From Azolla pinnata (lineage: Eukaryota > Streptophyta > Polypodiopsida > Salviniales > Salviniaceae), in assembly GCA_037176905.1 (NCBI GenBank), contig JBBBWG010006958.1, positions 1-25,825 on the forward strand: a DNA stretch of 25,825 bases. Reading direction: 5' to 3'. Shown one piece after another: positions 1 to 11,680 of the stretch. The number at the start of each line of letters is the position of its first letter. Within the stretch, counting starts at the first letter, position 1. A model generated the notes under the pieces. It was not told the origin of the DNA. It saw only the letters and a list, made by a program, of their open reading frames with translations, and made no database searches. Made by a program: the position numbers and the translations under genes.

Positions 1-1197
1 CATGTACAATATCGAAAACTATGCCACAGATGTATGTATGTACTTCATTTTGTGTACATACGCGTGGATGTATGTGCATGTATGTACATCTGCATGCCCG
101 CAATAGACATACGCATGCATATTGATATATGCTTGTGCCTGATCGAGCTCATCCTCGCAACAGTGCATGCAACATGCAGAATCCAATCTCGAACAAGATA
201 GAACTCGTGGTTACTCTCATCGGTGTCGAGTGATGTTGCAGATCGGTCAGCGGCGTGCGCAGTGTAATCCCCATGCATGCATGCGCAATTGTGGAAATTT
301 AAAAAAGCTGAGTGGGAACAACTGAGGCAGCGAAAATCCTCGAGCTAACTTCATAGGAAAAAGCCGAGATCGAAGCATATTGGTTGGGCGCAAGAGAAAG
401 CGAGTCCGCTTTGGCTAGGGTGATCATAGTACACCGGGTCGGGATTCTACCTAGGATTTCAACACGATTGACGATCGTGCCAAATAGTTGCACAATTTTG
501 AGTTTTAGATGAGGATTTGCGACGTCCGATTTCCTCTCTATGGGTTTGCCAGCTGTTGATAGCAGCAGCTGGATGTGAGCCCTGCAAGAAGAAGAAGAAG
601 CAGAAGAAGAAGAAGCAGAAGAATGTCGCCGAAAAGTGCATGCAATTGAGTGTTGTGCATCTCGAAACTTGTCAAAACGTCGGACGATGGATCTCGAGAT
701 CCATTAATGAGAATCTGTAACTAAATCGTACCTGCGAGATTGCAAAGACCACGGGCTAATAATTATATCGCATTCCTGAGACGAGTCGTGGTATGTATAC
801 TCATAGACACACGCGCGCGCACACATGCATGCATTACAGACATGTTGACTCGCAGACATCGAGATGGTTGTGGGTCTCTATTGCTAAGCTTCTTCAAACA
901 AACATCATGACATGCTTGGTCATCGATCATCTCGAGTCTTGTGGGAAACACATACAAAGCGTATACAACATGCGTATGGTCGAGAGACACACGTGGTTCG
1001 ATTGAGAACGCATGCATGCAGTTCCTTGCATCAGCAGAGCTGGACATGCACCGATTTGATGATAAAAATGTGGATTCGAGGTGGAGAGGAATCGATCTGG
1101 GCCACCGGTGGCCGATCTATATATCGAAACGTGGATGGTTTTGTATTGGGTTGAGCTGATCAGGTCGATCAGCACAAGATCGCGGAATGGTCCACCC
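1..1197. other. Gene-free stretch, simple-sequence rich
   Basis: I see no supported gene. The stretch holds short TGTATG/CATGCATG runs (about 27-120 and 265-285), a GAAGAA(GCA) run at 583-625 and a CACACGCGCG run near 808-825. The open frames are short, lack recognisable domains and overlap each other on both strands. Confidence 0.6.
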
Positions 1198-1519
1198 GAT
1201 GATGATGATGGTGATGGTGGTGATGCAGCTAAACGATGATGGTGGTGGTGCTGCTGCATGATGATGATGCTGGTGTTGGTGATGATGTTGCATGATGATG
1301 ATGATGGTGGTGCTGCTGCAGGATGATGATGTTGGTGCTGGTGATGATGTTGCATGATGATGATGATGGTGGTGTTGGTGATGATGTTGCATGCTGATGA
1401 TGGTGCTGGTGGTGATGTTGCATGATGATGATGCTGCATAATGATTATGTTGCATGATGATGATGATGCTGGTTTGTGATGCTACATGATGTTGTGCATG
1501 ATGATGATGGTGGTGGTTG
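1198..1519. repeat. GAT/GGT/GCT trinucleotide microsatellite
   Basis: About 320 bases of GAT, GGT and GCT triplets, with a loose higher-order unit marked by repeated 'gatgatgttgcatgatgatg' blocks. The minus strand can be read as His/Ser/Ile-rich peptides in several frames at once, which is typical of triplet repeats and not of a gene. Two larger relatives lie at 16916-18070 and 25340-25825, all with the G-rich strand on plus. Confidence 0.95.
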
Positions 1520-1746
1520 TTTTCATCGAGCCCCTCTTTTGTAAATAATAGAAACAGTATCACAAAAGCAAATCCTGAAAACGGGCAAAACCAAAAAAAC
1601 AAAAAATCCAAGAAAAAAGGGAAAAGAAAAGATAAAAAGGGAAAGCAAAAAAGCAAAACAAAAGAAGTGAAAAGAAATAAAAAACCTAATAAAAAAACGA
1701 AGGGAGGAGAAAATTAATAAACAGATAAATCCGGTAAAACAAGTAA
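1520..1746. other. A-rich spacer
   Basis: Strongly A-rich on the plus strand (runs of AAAAA with G). The open frames here are lysine-rich on plus and phenylalanine-rich on minus, which follows from composition. No gene is supported. Confidence 0.5.
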
Positions 1747-1756
1747 AAATAATAAT

Positions 1757-2185
1757 GGAGAATTACCGAAAAAAAACAACGCCTAACAAAGGCATAAATT
1801 ACATTTTTACGCCTACTGCAATTAGAAATTATAAATTAACGCCTAATCTTAGCTTCCCACTAAAAATTAACACCCAATTGATTCCGCTCGTGTGATTTTG
1901 TTCCTAATCGCTTCCCTTCCAATATTCGCTTTAACAAAAGGTTAGTAATCCTAGCATCTAACTAATGGATTAACGCATTGGTTTGGTGTTAATCAAGTAA
2001 TCGAGTGTCAATCAATCGGTTCATTTGATGATAGGATTGAGCTCACAATTAATGGATTTGGTGCTAGTGAATCAATTGCGAGTCAAATTTTAGTTTTAAA
2101 ACTAGGCGTCAATTTGTAATTTTCAGTTGTGGTAGGCGTTAAAATGTAATTTAGAGTTTTGTTAGGCATTTTTTGGTAATTTCGC
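1757..2185. mobile_element. Mutator-like MITE with long terminal inverted repeats
   Basis: A 429-bp non-coding element. The left arm (1757 to about 1850) and the reverse complement of the right arm (about 2096-2185) match over about 90 bp with small indels. The tips are ggagaattacc and gcgaaattacc. Each arm carries three copies of ACGCCTA (left starts 1779, 1809, 1839; right TAGGCGT at 2103 and 2133, and TAGGCAT at 2163), spaced exactly 30 bp apart. The element is flanked by a 10-bp direct repeat aaataataat (1747-1756 and 2186-2195). Long TIRs with a 9-11 bp target duplication fit the Mutator superfamily. There is no transposase, so it would be non-autonomous. The flanks are AT-rich, so the target duplication could be chance; the inverted repeat itself is clear. 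Confidence 0.75.
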
Positions 2186-2195
2186 AAATAATAAT

Positions 2196-2631
2196 CGAAT
2201 TTGTACGCTGTCCTGATTTTCTTTGGATTTATTGACATTTATTAAAATTAAATAAATTAAGGAAAAGGGCAAGAAAAATAATAACAAAAATATTCCCCCC
2301 CGATTCTCTTCCCATTTATCTCGCCATTTATTTTAAATAGAAAAAGCGGGGAAAAAAAAAGTCCGGATTTTCTTCCGATTTTGTTGAGATTTTAGTATAA
2401 TAATTATCATGCAACAAAAAATGAAAAAGGGCAGAAAGAGGTAATTAATAAATAAATAAGCAAATAAATAATAGGAATAACCATAAAAAGAATTACAAAT
2501 TATTACTATTCTCAAACAACGAACAAGAGTAATAATCATAACGAGAATAATAATAATAATAAGTAGTAGTAACAATAATATAATAATCAGGACACTGATA
2601 TAAAAAAAGGGAATTGCATTATATATATCTA
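2196..2631. other. AT-rich spacer
   Basis: Runs of AATAA/TAATAATAA and A-tracts. No gene, RNA or repeat family is recognised. Confidence 0.5.
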
Positions 2632-3004
2632 TGGGAGAAGTATCAAAATATGCGCGGCAAGATTCTAAATTACATTTTGATGCGCAATCGATCGATCAAC
2701 ACCGAATCAAATCAATCGTGAGCTCAATTAAAATCAAATTAGCTAGATCGATGAGCGCTCGATCGCTCGATCGACAAGCAAACTGAGACGCTAGCTAATC
2801 AATTAATCGGATCCGAGAAGTGCCGACTTTTGCAAAATCGAAATATAGCGAGAGAATCGATTAGGGTCAATCAGTGGAGAGGAGAGATTAGGAGCCAAAT
2901 CAGTACTAGCGGGAATTAATCGGGTGCTAGTTTCCAGAGGAAGATAAGATCAGACCTTAATTAGCAATTTATAAATTTGGTTTAGGCGTGTTTTTTTGGT
3001 AAAA
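2632..3004. mobile_element. Possible diverged relative of the MITE at 1757-2185
   Basis: The left part (2632-2685) resembles an arm of the first MITE: it shares ctaaattacatttt followed by a GCGC/CGCC-type motif. The right part (about 2960-3004) carries TAGGCGT at 2983-2989 then tttttttggtaa, again like the right end of the first element. The two ends match each other only partly in inverted orientation, and I see no clear target-site duplication. The interior is rich in ATCGATCG-type sequence. Confidence 0.35.
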
Positions 3005-3130
3005 AAAATAATAAAATATACATACATACAAAAAATATAAATATAAATAAATAAATAAATATAAATAAAATTAAAAATAAAAATAAATTAATATATCCAT
3101 AATTACATATATTATGCATTTAAGAAATGC

Positions 3131-3356
3131 TGCGCACTTTTTTCCTTTTTTCCTCCTTTTTTATTTTTTATTTTGTTTGCGTTTTGCGTTTTGCGTTTCT
3201 AGAGAGAGGAGAGAGAAACCGCGCGCGCGAGGGCTAGAGAGAGAAAAGCGCTTTCTCTCTCTTCTTCTTCTTCTTCTTCTTCTTCTTCTTCTTCTGCGTC
3301 GTCGTCTTCTTCGTCGTCTTCTTTCTGCTGCTGTTGCTTCTCCATCATCGCCATCG

Positions 3357-3390
<34 letters not shown>

Positions 3391-3817
3391 AGGTTGTTGC
3401 TCTCTTCCTCCCTTCTTCTTCGCTGCTTTGGTTCTTCTGTGCGTGTTCTTCTTCCCTTCCCTTCCCTTCCCGTTCCCGTTCCCGTTCCCGTTCCCTTTCC
3501 TTTCCTTTCCTTTTCTCTTTTTCCTCCGCCTTTTGCCCTAATTCTCCATCGCCAGAGAAGAGAAAGCAGCGCAAAGCAAGCAACAGATCTCCCTCCCTCC
3601 CTCCCTCCTTCCCTCCTTCCCTCGCTTCGCAGCCGCACTCCCACCACATAGCAACAGCGGCATAGATTCAAGCAGCAGCAGGAAATCGAGCAGGAAATCG
3701 AACAGGAAAGCGAACAGGAAAGCGAGCCGGAAATCCCAGGCGCACGGCAGTTCCGCAGAGCAGGAGAGACAGTGGAAGAGGAAAGCCGCCACTCAGGGAT
3801 TCGGACTCAAACGCTCC
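3131..3817 (+). other. Presumed 5' leader of the CRWN gene, microsatellite-rich and ATG-free
   Basis: A pyrimidine-rich block follows an AT-rich stretch (3003-3116), which may hold the core promoter (tatattatg near 3107). It stacks a CTT run (about 3261-3295), GTC/TTC runs, a GCT run (about 3360-3390), CCTTCC and CGTTCC tandems (about 3452-3500), a CCCT run (about 3590-3625) and a 12-bp GAACAGGAAAGC-type repeat (about 3675-3735). From 3130 to the start codon at 3818 I find no ATG on the plus strand, which suits a translated mRNA leader and supports the chosen start. The transcription start is not visible. Confidence 0.6.
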
Positions 3818-6800
3818 ATGTTTTCTCCCCAGAAGATGGGATGGCCTGGCTGGTCCCCAACCTCTGCCTCCGAGCGTAAGGAGAAGGACAAGAGCAGGGA
3901 GAAAGAGAGAGACAGGGAGGCGAATCTCTCCGCAGCACCCGAACTTCTCGCCCTCACTCCCCCGCCTCCTCCCCCGCTGAGCCCTGTGAAAGGCCTCGTG
4001 GAGATGCGGAGCGCGCAGCAGCAGAGCTTGATGGCCATGGTGTCCTCCTCCCCCACTGCTGGCAGCGACAAGGAGCCCGAGATCTGGCGCCGGTTCCGAG
4101 AAGCAGGAGCGCTCGATGAGTCCTCGATCGAGAAGAAGGATCGAGCTGCTCTCATGGCACGAATCACTGGCTTAGAAACAGAGGTTCGCTCGTCCTATCC
4201 TTCTTTCCATCTACATTTTCTCACTGTTGTATGCTAGTTGCACATGGATCGTATTACATCTACAGCAGAAAACCATGTGCTTTTCTGCTCTTCGGATACT
4301 TTTCTGGACTACTGGAAAAGAGGTAGCTGGTACAGAAGGAAGAGAATGGATGGAGCAGAGGAACGCAATGTGAAAAGAGAGTTTGATACACGAGAAACAG
4401 ATGAGCTATGGACATCTCATTGGAAGTGTTCTCTCTAGTCTTTTCCATTGTAAGACTGAAGATAGCATAAAATGTGAGCAGCTGAAGCTTTTGGAGGACG
4501 CATGGAAACATATTTATTCTACTAATGAGCAGCGACTCTGCGCTCTCGCTGTAAGGTCTGATGGCATATTGATTCTCTAATGTCGCTGGGAAAGCAAATC
4601 TATGGATTTCCTCTTAAGCTTGCGGAAGGAAAATGCGCCAGGCCGCTTTCAGTCATGTCTGCCATTGCGGTCAAAAATTGGCATTTTGCCTTGATCTCTT
4701 ATTCCCAAGACTCTTCTGCATGCCTGAAATCAGTGATAATGATGAGAAAAGAGTTATGCCATTGCCACAGTAGGAATGTTAGTGGAAAATGTAGAAAGGC
4801 AATCCTTTCACTCTAGCTTACATTCTCATTCCAATCTCTGGCTATCATTTAGGTCTTGATTGAGTCTGTGGATAGTTTTACCTCTTCAAAAATAAATCTT
4901 ATCCAACCGAGGATACCTTGCAGAATCCTTATTGCTCATCTGCTTCTCAACGGCTGATGGAAGTGTCAGTCATAGCTCGAAGGCTGTGGAGTGACTCCTA
5001 GGTTCAAGAATTCATCAGGAGGCTCTCTGGTTTTTCCCGTGGGAGTCCCATAGGTTATTGAAGTAGGATCAGAGGATTTCTGATTAAAAATGTTGCAAGA
5101 TCCTAATGCTTGAAGAGAATCTGCGTTGATTTCTTTAGTGGCCTTTGTTGCTACAGCTGTATGATTATCAGTATAACATGGGCCTCCTGCTTATGGAACG
5201 CAAGGAGTGGAATTTGAAGACTGAAAAGCTGAAAGCTGCAGCCCAGGAGGCAGAAGAGAACTGGAGGAAAGACTTGGCCTTACACATTCAAGCAGTTGCA
5301 GACTCCGAGAAACGAGAAGAGGCTTTGAAGAAAGCACTTGCCATTGAAAAGCAATGCGTTTCGGATGTGAGTATGATCATTTAGATTATCTCTTTCCCTG
5401 ACTGTTGTCTTTAATTTCTCTATTCATTCTTGGGTTGTGAAAAAGTGTGACAATGTACTTGGGATGTGGAATGATGCAGTTGGAAAAAGCTTTGAAGGAT
5501 ATGAGGGCCGAATTGGCAGAGATGAAGGTCTCTGCAGAGAATAAGCTGAGCCAGGCGAAAGAAATGGTGGCTGGGACAGAAGAAAAGGCCTTGCTTGCTG
5601 AATCGAAATTGCATGCAGCTGAGGCAGCGCAGGCTGAGGCGAGAAGGCAGAATGGTGTTGCTGAGAGGAAGCTGCAGGAAGTTGAAGCACGAGAAGATGC
5701 CTTACGGAGAGAGCGCATGGCCATAAGGGCCGAGTAAGTACTGTTAACTTCAATTTTTATTTCTTCTCAAATTTTATTGTAGTGTTCCTCTCTATCTGAA
5801 GGAGAACAGGAGGAATTTGTTGGAAATTTGTGAAAAGAAAAGGTGTTTTGTGTCACAGTATCTGTGACATCTCTGGGAATATATGTTATGTGGAGGATAT
5901 GGGTACATTTTCCATTTCTACTCATAATAGTTCAGCACCGCTGTGAATTTTAGTGTAGTATTCCCCTCGATCTGAGGGAGAACAGGAGGAATTCATTAGA
6001 AATTTGTGAAAAGAAAAGGAGTTTTCTGTTGCTGTATCTGTGATGTCTCTGGAAATTTCTGTTATATATGTGGAGTATTTGGATACTTTATCTGTTTCTA
6101 CTCTTCATAATTGTTTTAAATACTCTTGAGTGACCATACATCTATGTGCCTGTATGTGACATCCAGGCAAGATGCTCATGAAGCAGAGCTTAACCGCCAA
6201 AGGGAAACCTTACTTGATTGGGAGAAGAAACTTCAGGAAGGCCAAGATAGGCTACTCATTGGTGAGAAGCTTCTTAACCAGAGGGAGGAGTTTTTCGCCC
6301 AGAAAGATGAGTCTTTCAAGAAGATCGATTCAGATCTTCAAGACGCTAAAAAGCAACTTGAAAAAGAAAGGCTGTCTCTGCAACAGTTGGAGACTGATTT
6401 AGGCGCTAAGCTTTCAACCTTGACAATGAGAGAAGAGGTGAGCCAGCTCTGATGCCAGCTTCAGATGTGGATTCAATATGTCTAAGCTCTTATTGTATGT
6501 AATTTTATTCTTGTTTTTGGGAATTAGACTGCCATCAAGAGGGACATTGCAATAACTAAAAGGGAGCAAGAGATCTTGCTACTTCAGGAAAAGGTTTCTA
6601 ACAGAGAACGAGTAAGTCCATATATACAACTCGCTGCTTTCGACATGCCCTGTTTCCACCTTTGTGTTGTAGTCTTGAAAAAAGCATTGGTACAGAAGTT
6701 ACACAACTGACCGATCAGATTCAGCTTCAGTGAATCTTATGTTATAAACAGTGGAAATATGTGCTAGTATTAGGATCAAGATTGGGCATGTGCACAATAA

Positions 6801-9800
6801 ATTTCTTAACTTCACATGCATCCTTTTATTACCAGCTTCTTGAACAACGTGAAGAAAATATCAAACAAACCGAAGCATTTGTTTCAAGTGAGAGAGAGAG
6901 ACTTGAAGCTCTGGAGAAGGCCTTGATTTTGAAGGAGGAAGCATTACCTCAACAGCAAAAGGATCTGGTATTTTCTTTATCTTGGATTACTGCATAATTG
7001 GCAAAGCATGCCCTTTTATCTGGTGATCAATGGCATATGAACCTACCCGAAAATGTCATCGAAGGCTCCTCAGAATTCTGTTCTGCCCCACTGTAATTGG
7101 AAACTGTCAGATGTGATGCCTTCTCTATTATGCAGGTCGATATGCAAAGGGCTGTGGATGAAGAAAAGTCAAAACTCGAAGCATTAAAAGAAGAGTGCAA
7201 TGGAGCAATGGAAGAACTAGAAAGGAAGAAACAATTATTTGCAAAGGAACATGAGGATCTTGATCAGAGAAAGGCAGGACTTGAAGAGCTAGAGGCCGGG
7301 TTTCAGGTGAAGGAAGAGAAGCTTGCAAAAAAGGAACAGCAGCTTGAAAAGAAAGCAGAGAAGCAGAAGGAGAAAGATAAGGACCTTGAAGCAAAGACGA
7401 AGGCACACAAAGACAGAGAGCGTACTTTGAAAGCAGAGGAGAAACAGCTGGAGGAAGCAAAGAAGTCGTTTGAGGAAGAGAAGGAAAGCTTGAACCAAGT
7501 TTTGTTGGATATACAGAATGCGAAGGTCAGTATGGAAGTCGAGAGACAGAAATTTGCTGCTGAAGAAGCGAAGTTGAGAGTGACGGAGGAGGAAAGGGAA
7601 GATTTACTTAAGCTGCAAAAGTGCCTGAAAGAAGAAATAGATGGATGCAGGGCACAGAAGAAGTCGCTGATGTTGGAGGCAGAGGAACTAAAGAGGGAAA
7701 AAGAAAGGTTTGAGAAGGAGTGGGATATACTCGATGAGAAGCGTGAGGAAGTGAACAAGGAGCTTTTGAAGGCCGAGGAGGAAGCCAGACGAGTCTCTAA
7801 ATGGTTGCGTGATGAAGAATCAAGATTGAAAGAAGAGAAACAGAACCTGAGGGACCAGATTCAACGAGATTCTGAGGCTCTTCGGCTTGAGAAGGAAGAA
7901 TTCACTCAAACCATGGAGAGTGAGAGGGTTGAATGGTTTGCTTCAATAGAGAAGGAGCGAGAGATTCTTGTGAAAGACTTGAACTTGAAGAGAGAAGAGC
8001 TGGAGAGCAGTATCGAGAAGCGTGCCATGGAGGTCGGAAGACAGCGCATGGAACTCGAATTGAAGATGAAGAAAGAATCGGAGCGGGAGAGAGAGAAAAT
8101 AGAAGAGATGCGGGCATTGGCAGAGCGGAAAATGGAGGAAGTTGAGCAAGAGAAGTTGAAGCTGGAGAAGGAAAGAGAGGAGGTTTCCAAGCTTAGGGAG
8201 GAATGTAGTAAAGAGTGGTTGGAAATCAAGAAAGATATCGAAGAGTTGCAGGTGCAAAGAGAGAAACTGAAAGATCAGAGGGAGTCTTTAATCCGAGAGA
8301 GGGATGAAACTGTGCAAGAAGCGGAGAAGCTGCGGAAGCTGAGAGAAGAGCAGAAACAAGCGGATGTTTCAATGGAAGCTCCTGAGTGGAACGAAGTACT
8401 TGTTTCTACTCCAAAGGTAAAGCAGCTGATATCATCCTCAAAGCATGAAGTGACGATCCCTCAAGATATATCTACACCGGTGGCAGCAAACAATCAGTCG
8501 ACACCGGAGAAGGCTACTCCTAGTCGGTTGTTGTGGCTTCGGAAATGCGTATCAGGCCTGTTCACATCACCTGAAGGGAAGTCTGAACCGTTTATTTTCA
8601 GAGCTTCTGCTAAAGGAAAAGCCAGAGATAGAAAAGTCACTCCCGACACTCCACCTGCAGCTGCTGAAGCCAATGTTCAATCACATTCAGGAGAGCAAGA
8701 GTCATCGAGCATGTCGAAATCAAGCCATGACTTTGTAGAGCATGAGGATGGTAGGCAAAAGTCACAAAATAAAGCACCCAGGAGAACTCAATCTATTCGT
8801 GCAACTGTGGAGGATGCAAAGGCGATACTTGAGTCCCTCTCTGATGAGAAAGAGGCAAGTGAAGGTGGCACTGTTGATGAAGGTCTTTTCAAAACTATTG
8901 AGGGCCAGGATGGAGGATTCACTGGACAGGTTGAGGAAGAACAGCAAACGTATTCAAGGTCTAATAGGCAGACTCGGAAGCGGCAGCATGAAAGTGAGCT
9001 TGAGGACATAGAAACTGAACCTGATGCCATGGTGAGGGGAAAGAGAAAGCGGCGTCAAAAGATTCCAGACGAAAGTTTTGATACTGAGGAGGGAGAAAGA
9101 AAGTCTGCAGCTAAGCGATATAATTTTAGGCGTTCTACCATGTAAGTCTAGCACCTATCCTTTAGTTTCGCTGCTTTATGATGGGATCAAGGAATCCATT
9201 TTAACGATAGGATTGAAACAAATCCCTCAAATTTGGTCAAAATGCGATGATGAAACCTTTTGATTCTAGTTCAATTGCTGATGTGTTTCAGAACAAAACT
9301 GGGAGTTCCCAAGTCGTTAGCTCAGCATCCAGCTGAAGCTTCGACTGTTGGTGAAGGTGCCGCTTTGCCAGAGTCTGAAAATGTAAGTTAAAAGAAACAT
9401 AGGGCCCCTGTTCTGAAAGGCATGTATTGTGGTATTCTTTAATAATAGTGTTTAGTAGAAATGCTGTAGAGTAGCTACTCTTTGTCTGTAAAGTAGAGTT
9501 TCCTTAGGATATTGTAGGCTATTATGGCATAAATTTGGCGCAGTTTACTCAGAGTAATATCGGTTTTTTTTATCCAAGCGGTCTCTTAAACATTCTCTTC
9601 CTTTTCCATTTCCATAAGTAGAGTCTCCCTAGGATATTGTAGGCTAGTATTACATTATCCGAGCTAATTTTTTCTGATCAAATGAGTGGTATGGGCTTGA
9701 TCCGAGCAGTCTCTGAAGCATTATAATGCAGGCTGTGATAATCGAGTCCAGTTTGCACGCTGCAAGCTTTGAGACCCACGAACAAAGGTTTGAGGGCAAT

Positions 9801-10154
9801 GAAGGGGAGACCCATGAATTTGTGCTCGAAGAGCGGATAGTCACGATGCATACTGAAGGGAATGGCAGCATGTCGCGTGAGGAAGAAGACGCAGAGGAAG
9901 GAGGGACCTTGGATCGAGCAGAATGCGAGGAAGGTGAGGCAAGCGAGAGCGAGGTGGTGATTTCAGAGAGTGCGGTGGAGGAAGAAGAGGAGGTGGAAGC
10001 AGATGAGGCTACCGAAGAAGAAGATACTGACCTGCAAGCTTCGCAGCCTAATGAAGAGACCGCAGGGGAAGAGGACGAAGAAGACGAGGAAGAAGAGGAT
10101 GACGACAAGCATCGAACCTTGAAACAGAAATGGTGGGACTACTTGGTAACATAA
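3818..10154 (+). CDS. CRWN1: CRWN/NMCP1-like nuclear lamina coiled-coil protein (9 exons)
   Basis: A plant-specific lamin-like protein that builds the nucleoskeleton under the inner nuclear membrane. By family knowledge it shapes nuclei and organises chromatin. Exons: 3818-4183, 5157-5366, 5480-5733, 6167-6437, 6528-6611, 6836-6967, 7136-9141, 9292-9382, 9732-10154. All introns are GT-AG and all junctions keep frame, giving 1,278 codons, close to the family size. Visible parts: an N-terminal GWPGWSPT motif near residue 8 and EIWRRFREAG before the rod; LYDYQYNMGLLL at about 123, where the long coiled-coil rod starts; the rod runs to about 850. Then come SP/TP sites, the family motif LLWLRKCVSGLF (about 902), basic stretches including GKRKRRQK (about 1073, likely nuclear signal), KRYNFRR (about 1100), an acidic tail and a final WWDYLVT. 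Exon 7 alone codes about half of the protein. The symbol means the NMCP1/CRWN1 group, not proven orthology. The first donor (gttcgc) is weak. Confidence 0.94.
4184..5156 (+). other. Intron 1 of the CRWN gene
   Basis: A 973-bp intron between codons for LETE and LYDYQY. Short open frames inside lack domains, and I see no nested gene or repeat. Confidence 0.85.
5771..6122 (+). repeat. Tandem duplication of about 176 bp in CRWN intron 3
   Basis: Two diverged copies lie head to tail. The anchor gagaacaggaggaatt occurs near 5803 and 5979, followed in both by gaaatttgtgaaaagaaaagg and later by a gtttctactc-like block. The duplication fills most of the intron and ends about 45 bp before the exon 4 acceptor. 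Confidence 0.8.
9491..9731 (+). repeat. Tandem duplication of about 124 bp in CRWN intron 8
   Basis: Copy one starts at 9491 and copy two at 9615, both beginning aagtagagt(t/c)tcc and sharing aggatattgtaggct. Both end in a gatccgagcagtctctgaagcatt-like block. The second copy runs into tgcag at 9727-9731, the acceptor of the last exon. Confidence 0.75.
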
Positions 10155-11093
10155 AACCGTGAAGTCGTTGGTAAGTCATAGTTAATATATGTGACTATGA
10201 TGTGCATCCAAAATGTGTAGTTCTATTTGTTGTAAGCTTCATTCATACAGCATCACCTGACACTCTGTTTCTGCCCCCTCTTTAGCTTAGCTATGTAGTG
10301 TAATTTTCTTCATCTCTCTTTTTTTTCTTTCTCTTTCAAACTATTCTATACACATGGGCTGCAATCAATCATATCATCATATCATTAGGCGGAGGATAGA
10401 AGGAGAGGCTTGTAAAGTAGTTATGATGTCTGGTATCGAATATTCGTGAGTCACACTCATTATTGCTGAAATCTCGGCATGATACTTGCTGCTGCATTTG
10501 TAGTTTTTTAAAAAACTTTGTGAAACTTGTACGACCGTTGATGGAAATCCCCAATAGAACAAAGCAAACAAACATGGCATTGATTCTTCTGTTCAACCGT
10601 ATTTAATCTGTATGCACAGCTGCATACAGACAGGTATGATATGAACCTATGCATACAAATTGGTTTTTTTTGGGTGATTGAGGCGTAAAACTGTTTAACA
10701 GTCTCTGATTGTGCAGCAAAGCTCGTCTTGAGAAAAGAGATCACATTGTGGGGTTCTTTTCTCTGATTGAGAGCCGTCTTGAGATGGAGGCACAAGAAAG
10801 CAAAATCTAAGCAAGAACCGGAACATATGTGTATGATCTGATTTGAGCTCCCATGTGGGAGTTGTACCGAAAGATTTGAATCGAACATGTGTGGGGGACT
10901 GACTTGCTGTACATCAACAGTGGTTGTGAGGATCAGGAGATGTATTGAATGCAAAATGGTGATCCAATCAGAAGCCCTGGTTTGATGTATACAGCGGGGG
11001 AAAATGTTGAGCTGAATGAAGTTGACCCCTGTTAACTTCCATAGGTTCAGAGATCACAAACTTTTGTGCATAACCACTGATTGAAATGAAAGA

Positions 11094-11362
11094 AAGACAG
11101 GAAGGCTTGAAATTGGTTACACAAACTGATGGAGAGGAAACTTGGAATCCAACTAGAAATTGCTTACAACCTCATGATGAGGAAATTTGGAATCCCAAGA
11201 CAGGCAATTTGAAAATCAAAGACAGGAGGAGCCTCGAAATCGTATACGCACAACCTGATGAATGAGGCAACTTGGAATCCAAGACAAGGCAATTTGAAAC
11301 CCAAAGACAGGTGGAGATGAAAGCCGATGAAGTTGGTTACAAAACCGATGAAAACCGATGAC
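11094..11362. repeat. Degenerate tandem repeat
   Basis: The block gagg(a/c)aa(c/t)ttggaatcc recurs at 11133, 11179 and 11264, and caatttgaaa(a/c) with aaagacagg recurs at about 11206 and 11290. Spacing is uneven (46 and 85 bases), so the array has decayed or been rearranged. No coding role is seen. Confidence 0.65.
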
Positions 11363-11647
11363 AGATGCATAGCTCTCTGTCAAACAGAGTATTTCCATAG
11401 ATCAGGGTGCATGCAACAACAACAGCGTATGTTAATATGATGTGATGGCAGCCATGTCCACTCACACACCTTCCATTGTTTGCAGAAAGCTTTTCTTGCT
11501 GAAGAGACCACATTGTACTGATCCAGAGAACGAGGTCTCCTTCGATCTTGTTCTTCTCTTTGCCCTAATGCTGGTTACTACCCCCAAGTACTACTAGCCA
11601 TGCTATATATGAACCTATAATGGCTGCTGGCGGATATCCATCCATCA

Positions 11648-11680
11648 AAACCCTAAACCCTTAAACCCTAAACCCTAAAA
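11648..11680. repeat. Short telomere-like CCCTAAA tract
   Basis: Four imperfect CCCTAAA units. This could be an interstitial telomeric repeat or a telobox; its place between two gene 3' ends argues against a promoter role for the known genes. Confidence 0.7.

Noticed and set aside
1117-1656. Minus-strand 179-codon frame with a Phe-rich start and a poly-His tail
   Set aside because: An A-rich spacer joined to a triplet microsatellite explains it; no family resemblance.
3114-3665. 183-codon plus-strand frame of Leu/Arg/Ser runs and its minus-strand counterparts
   Set aside because: It is made of the microsatellites in the CRWN leader; it starts in AT-rich sequence that is probably upstream of transcription.
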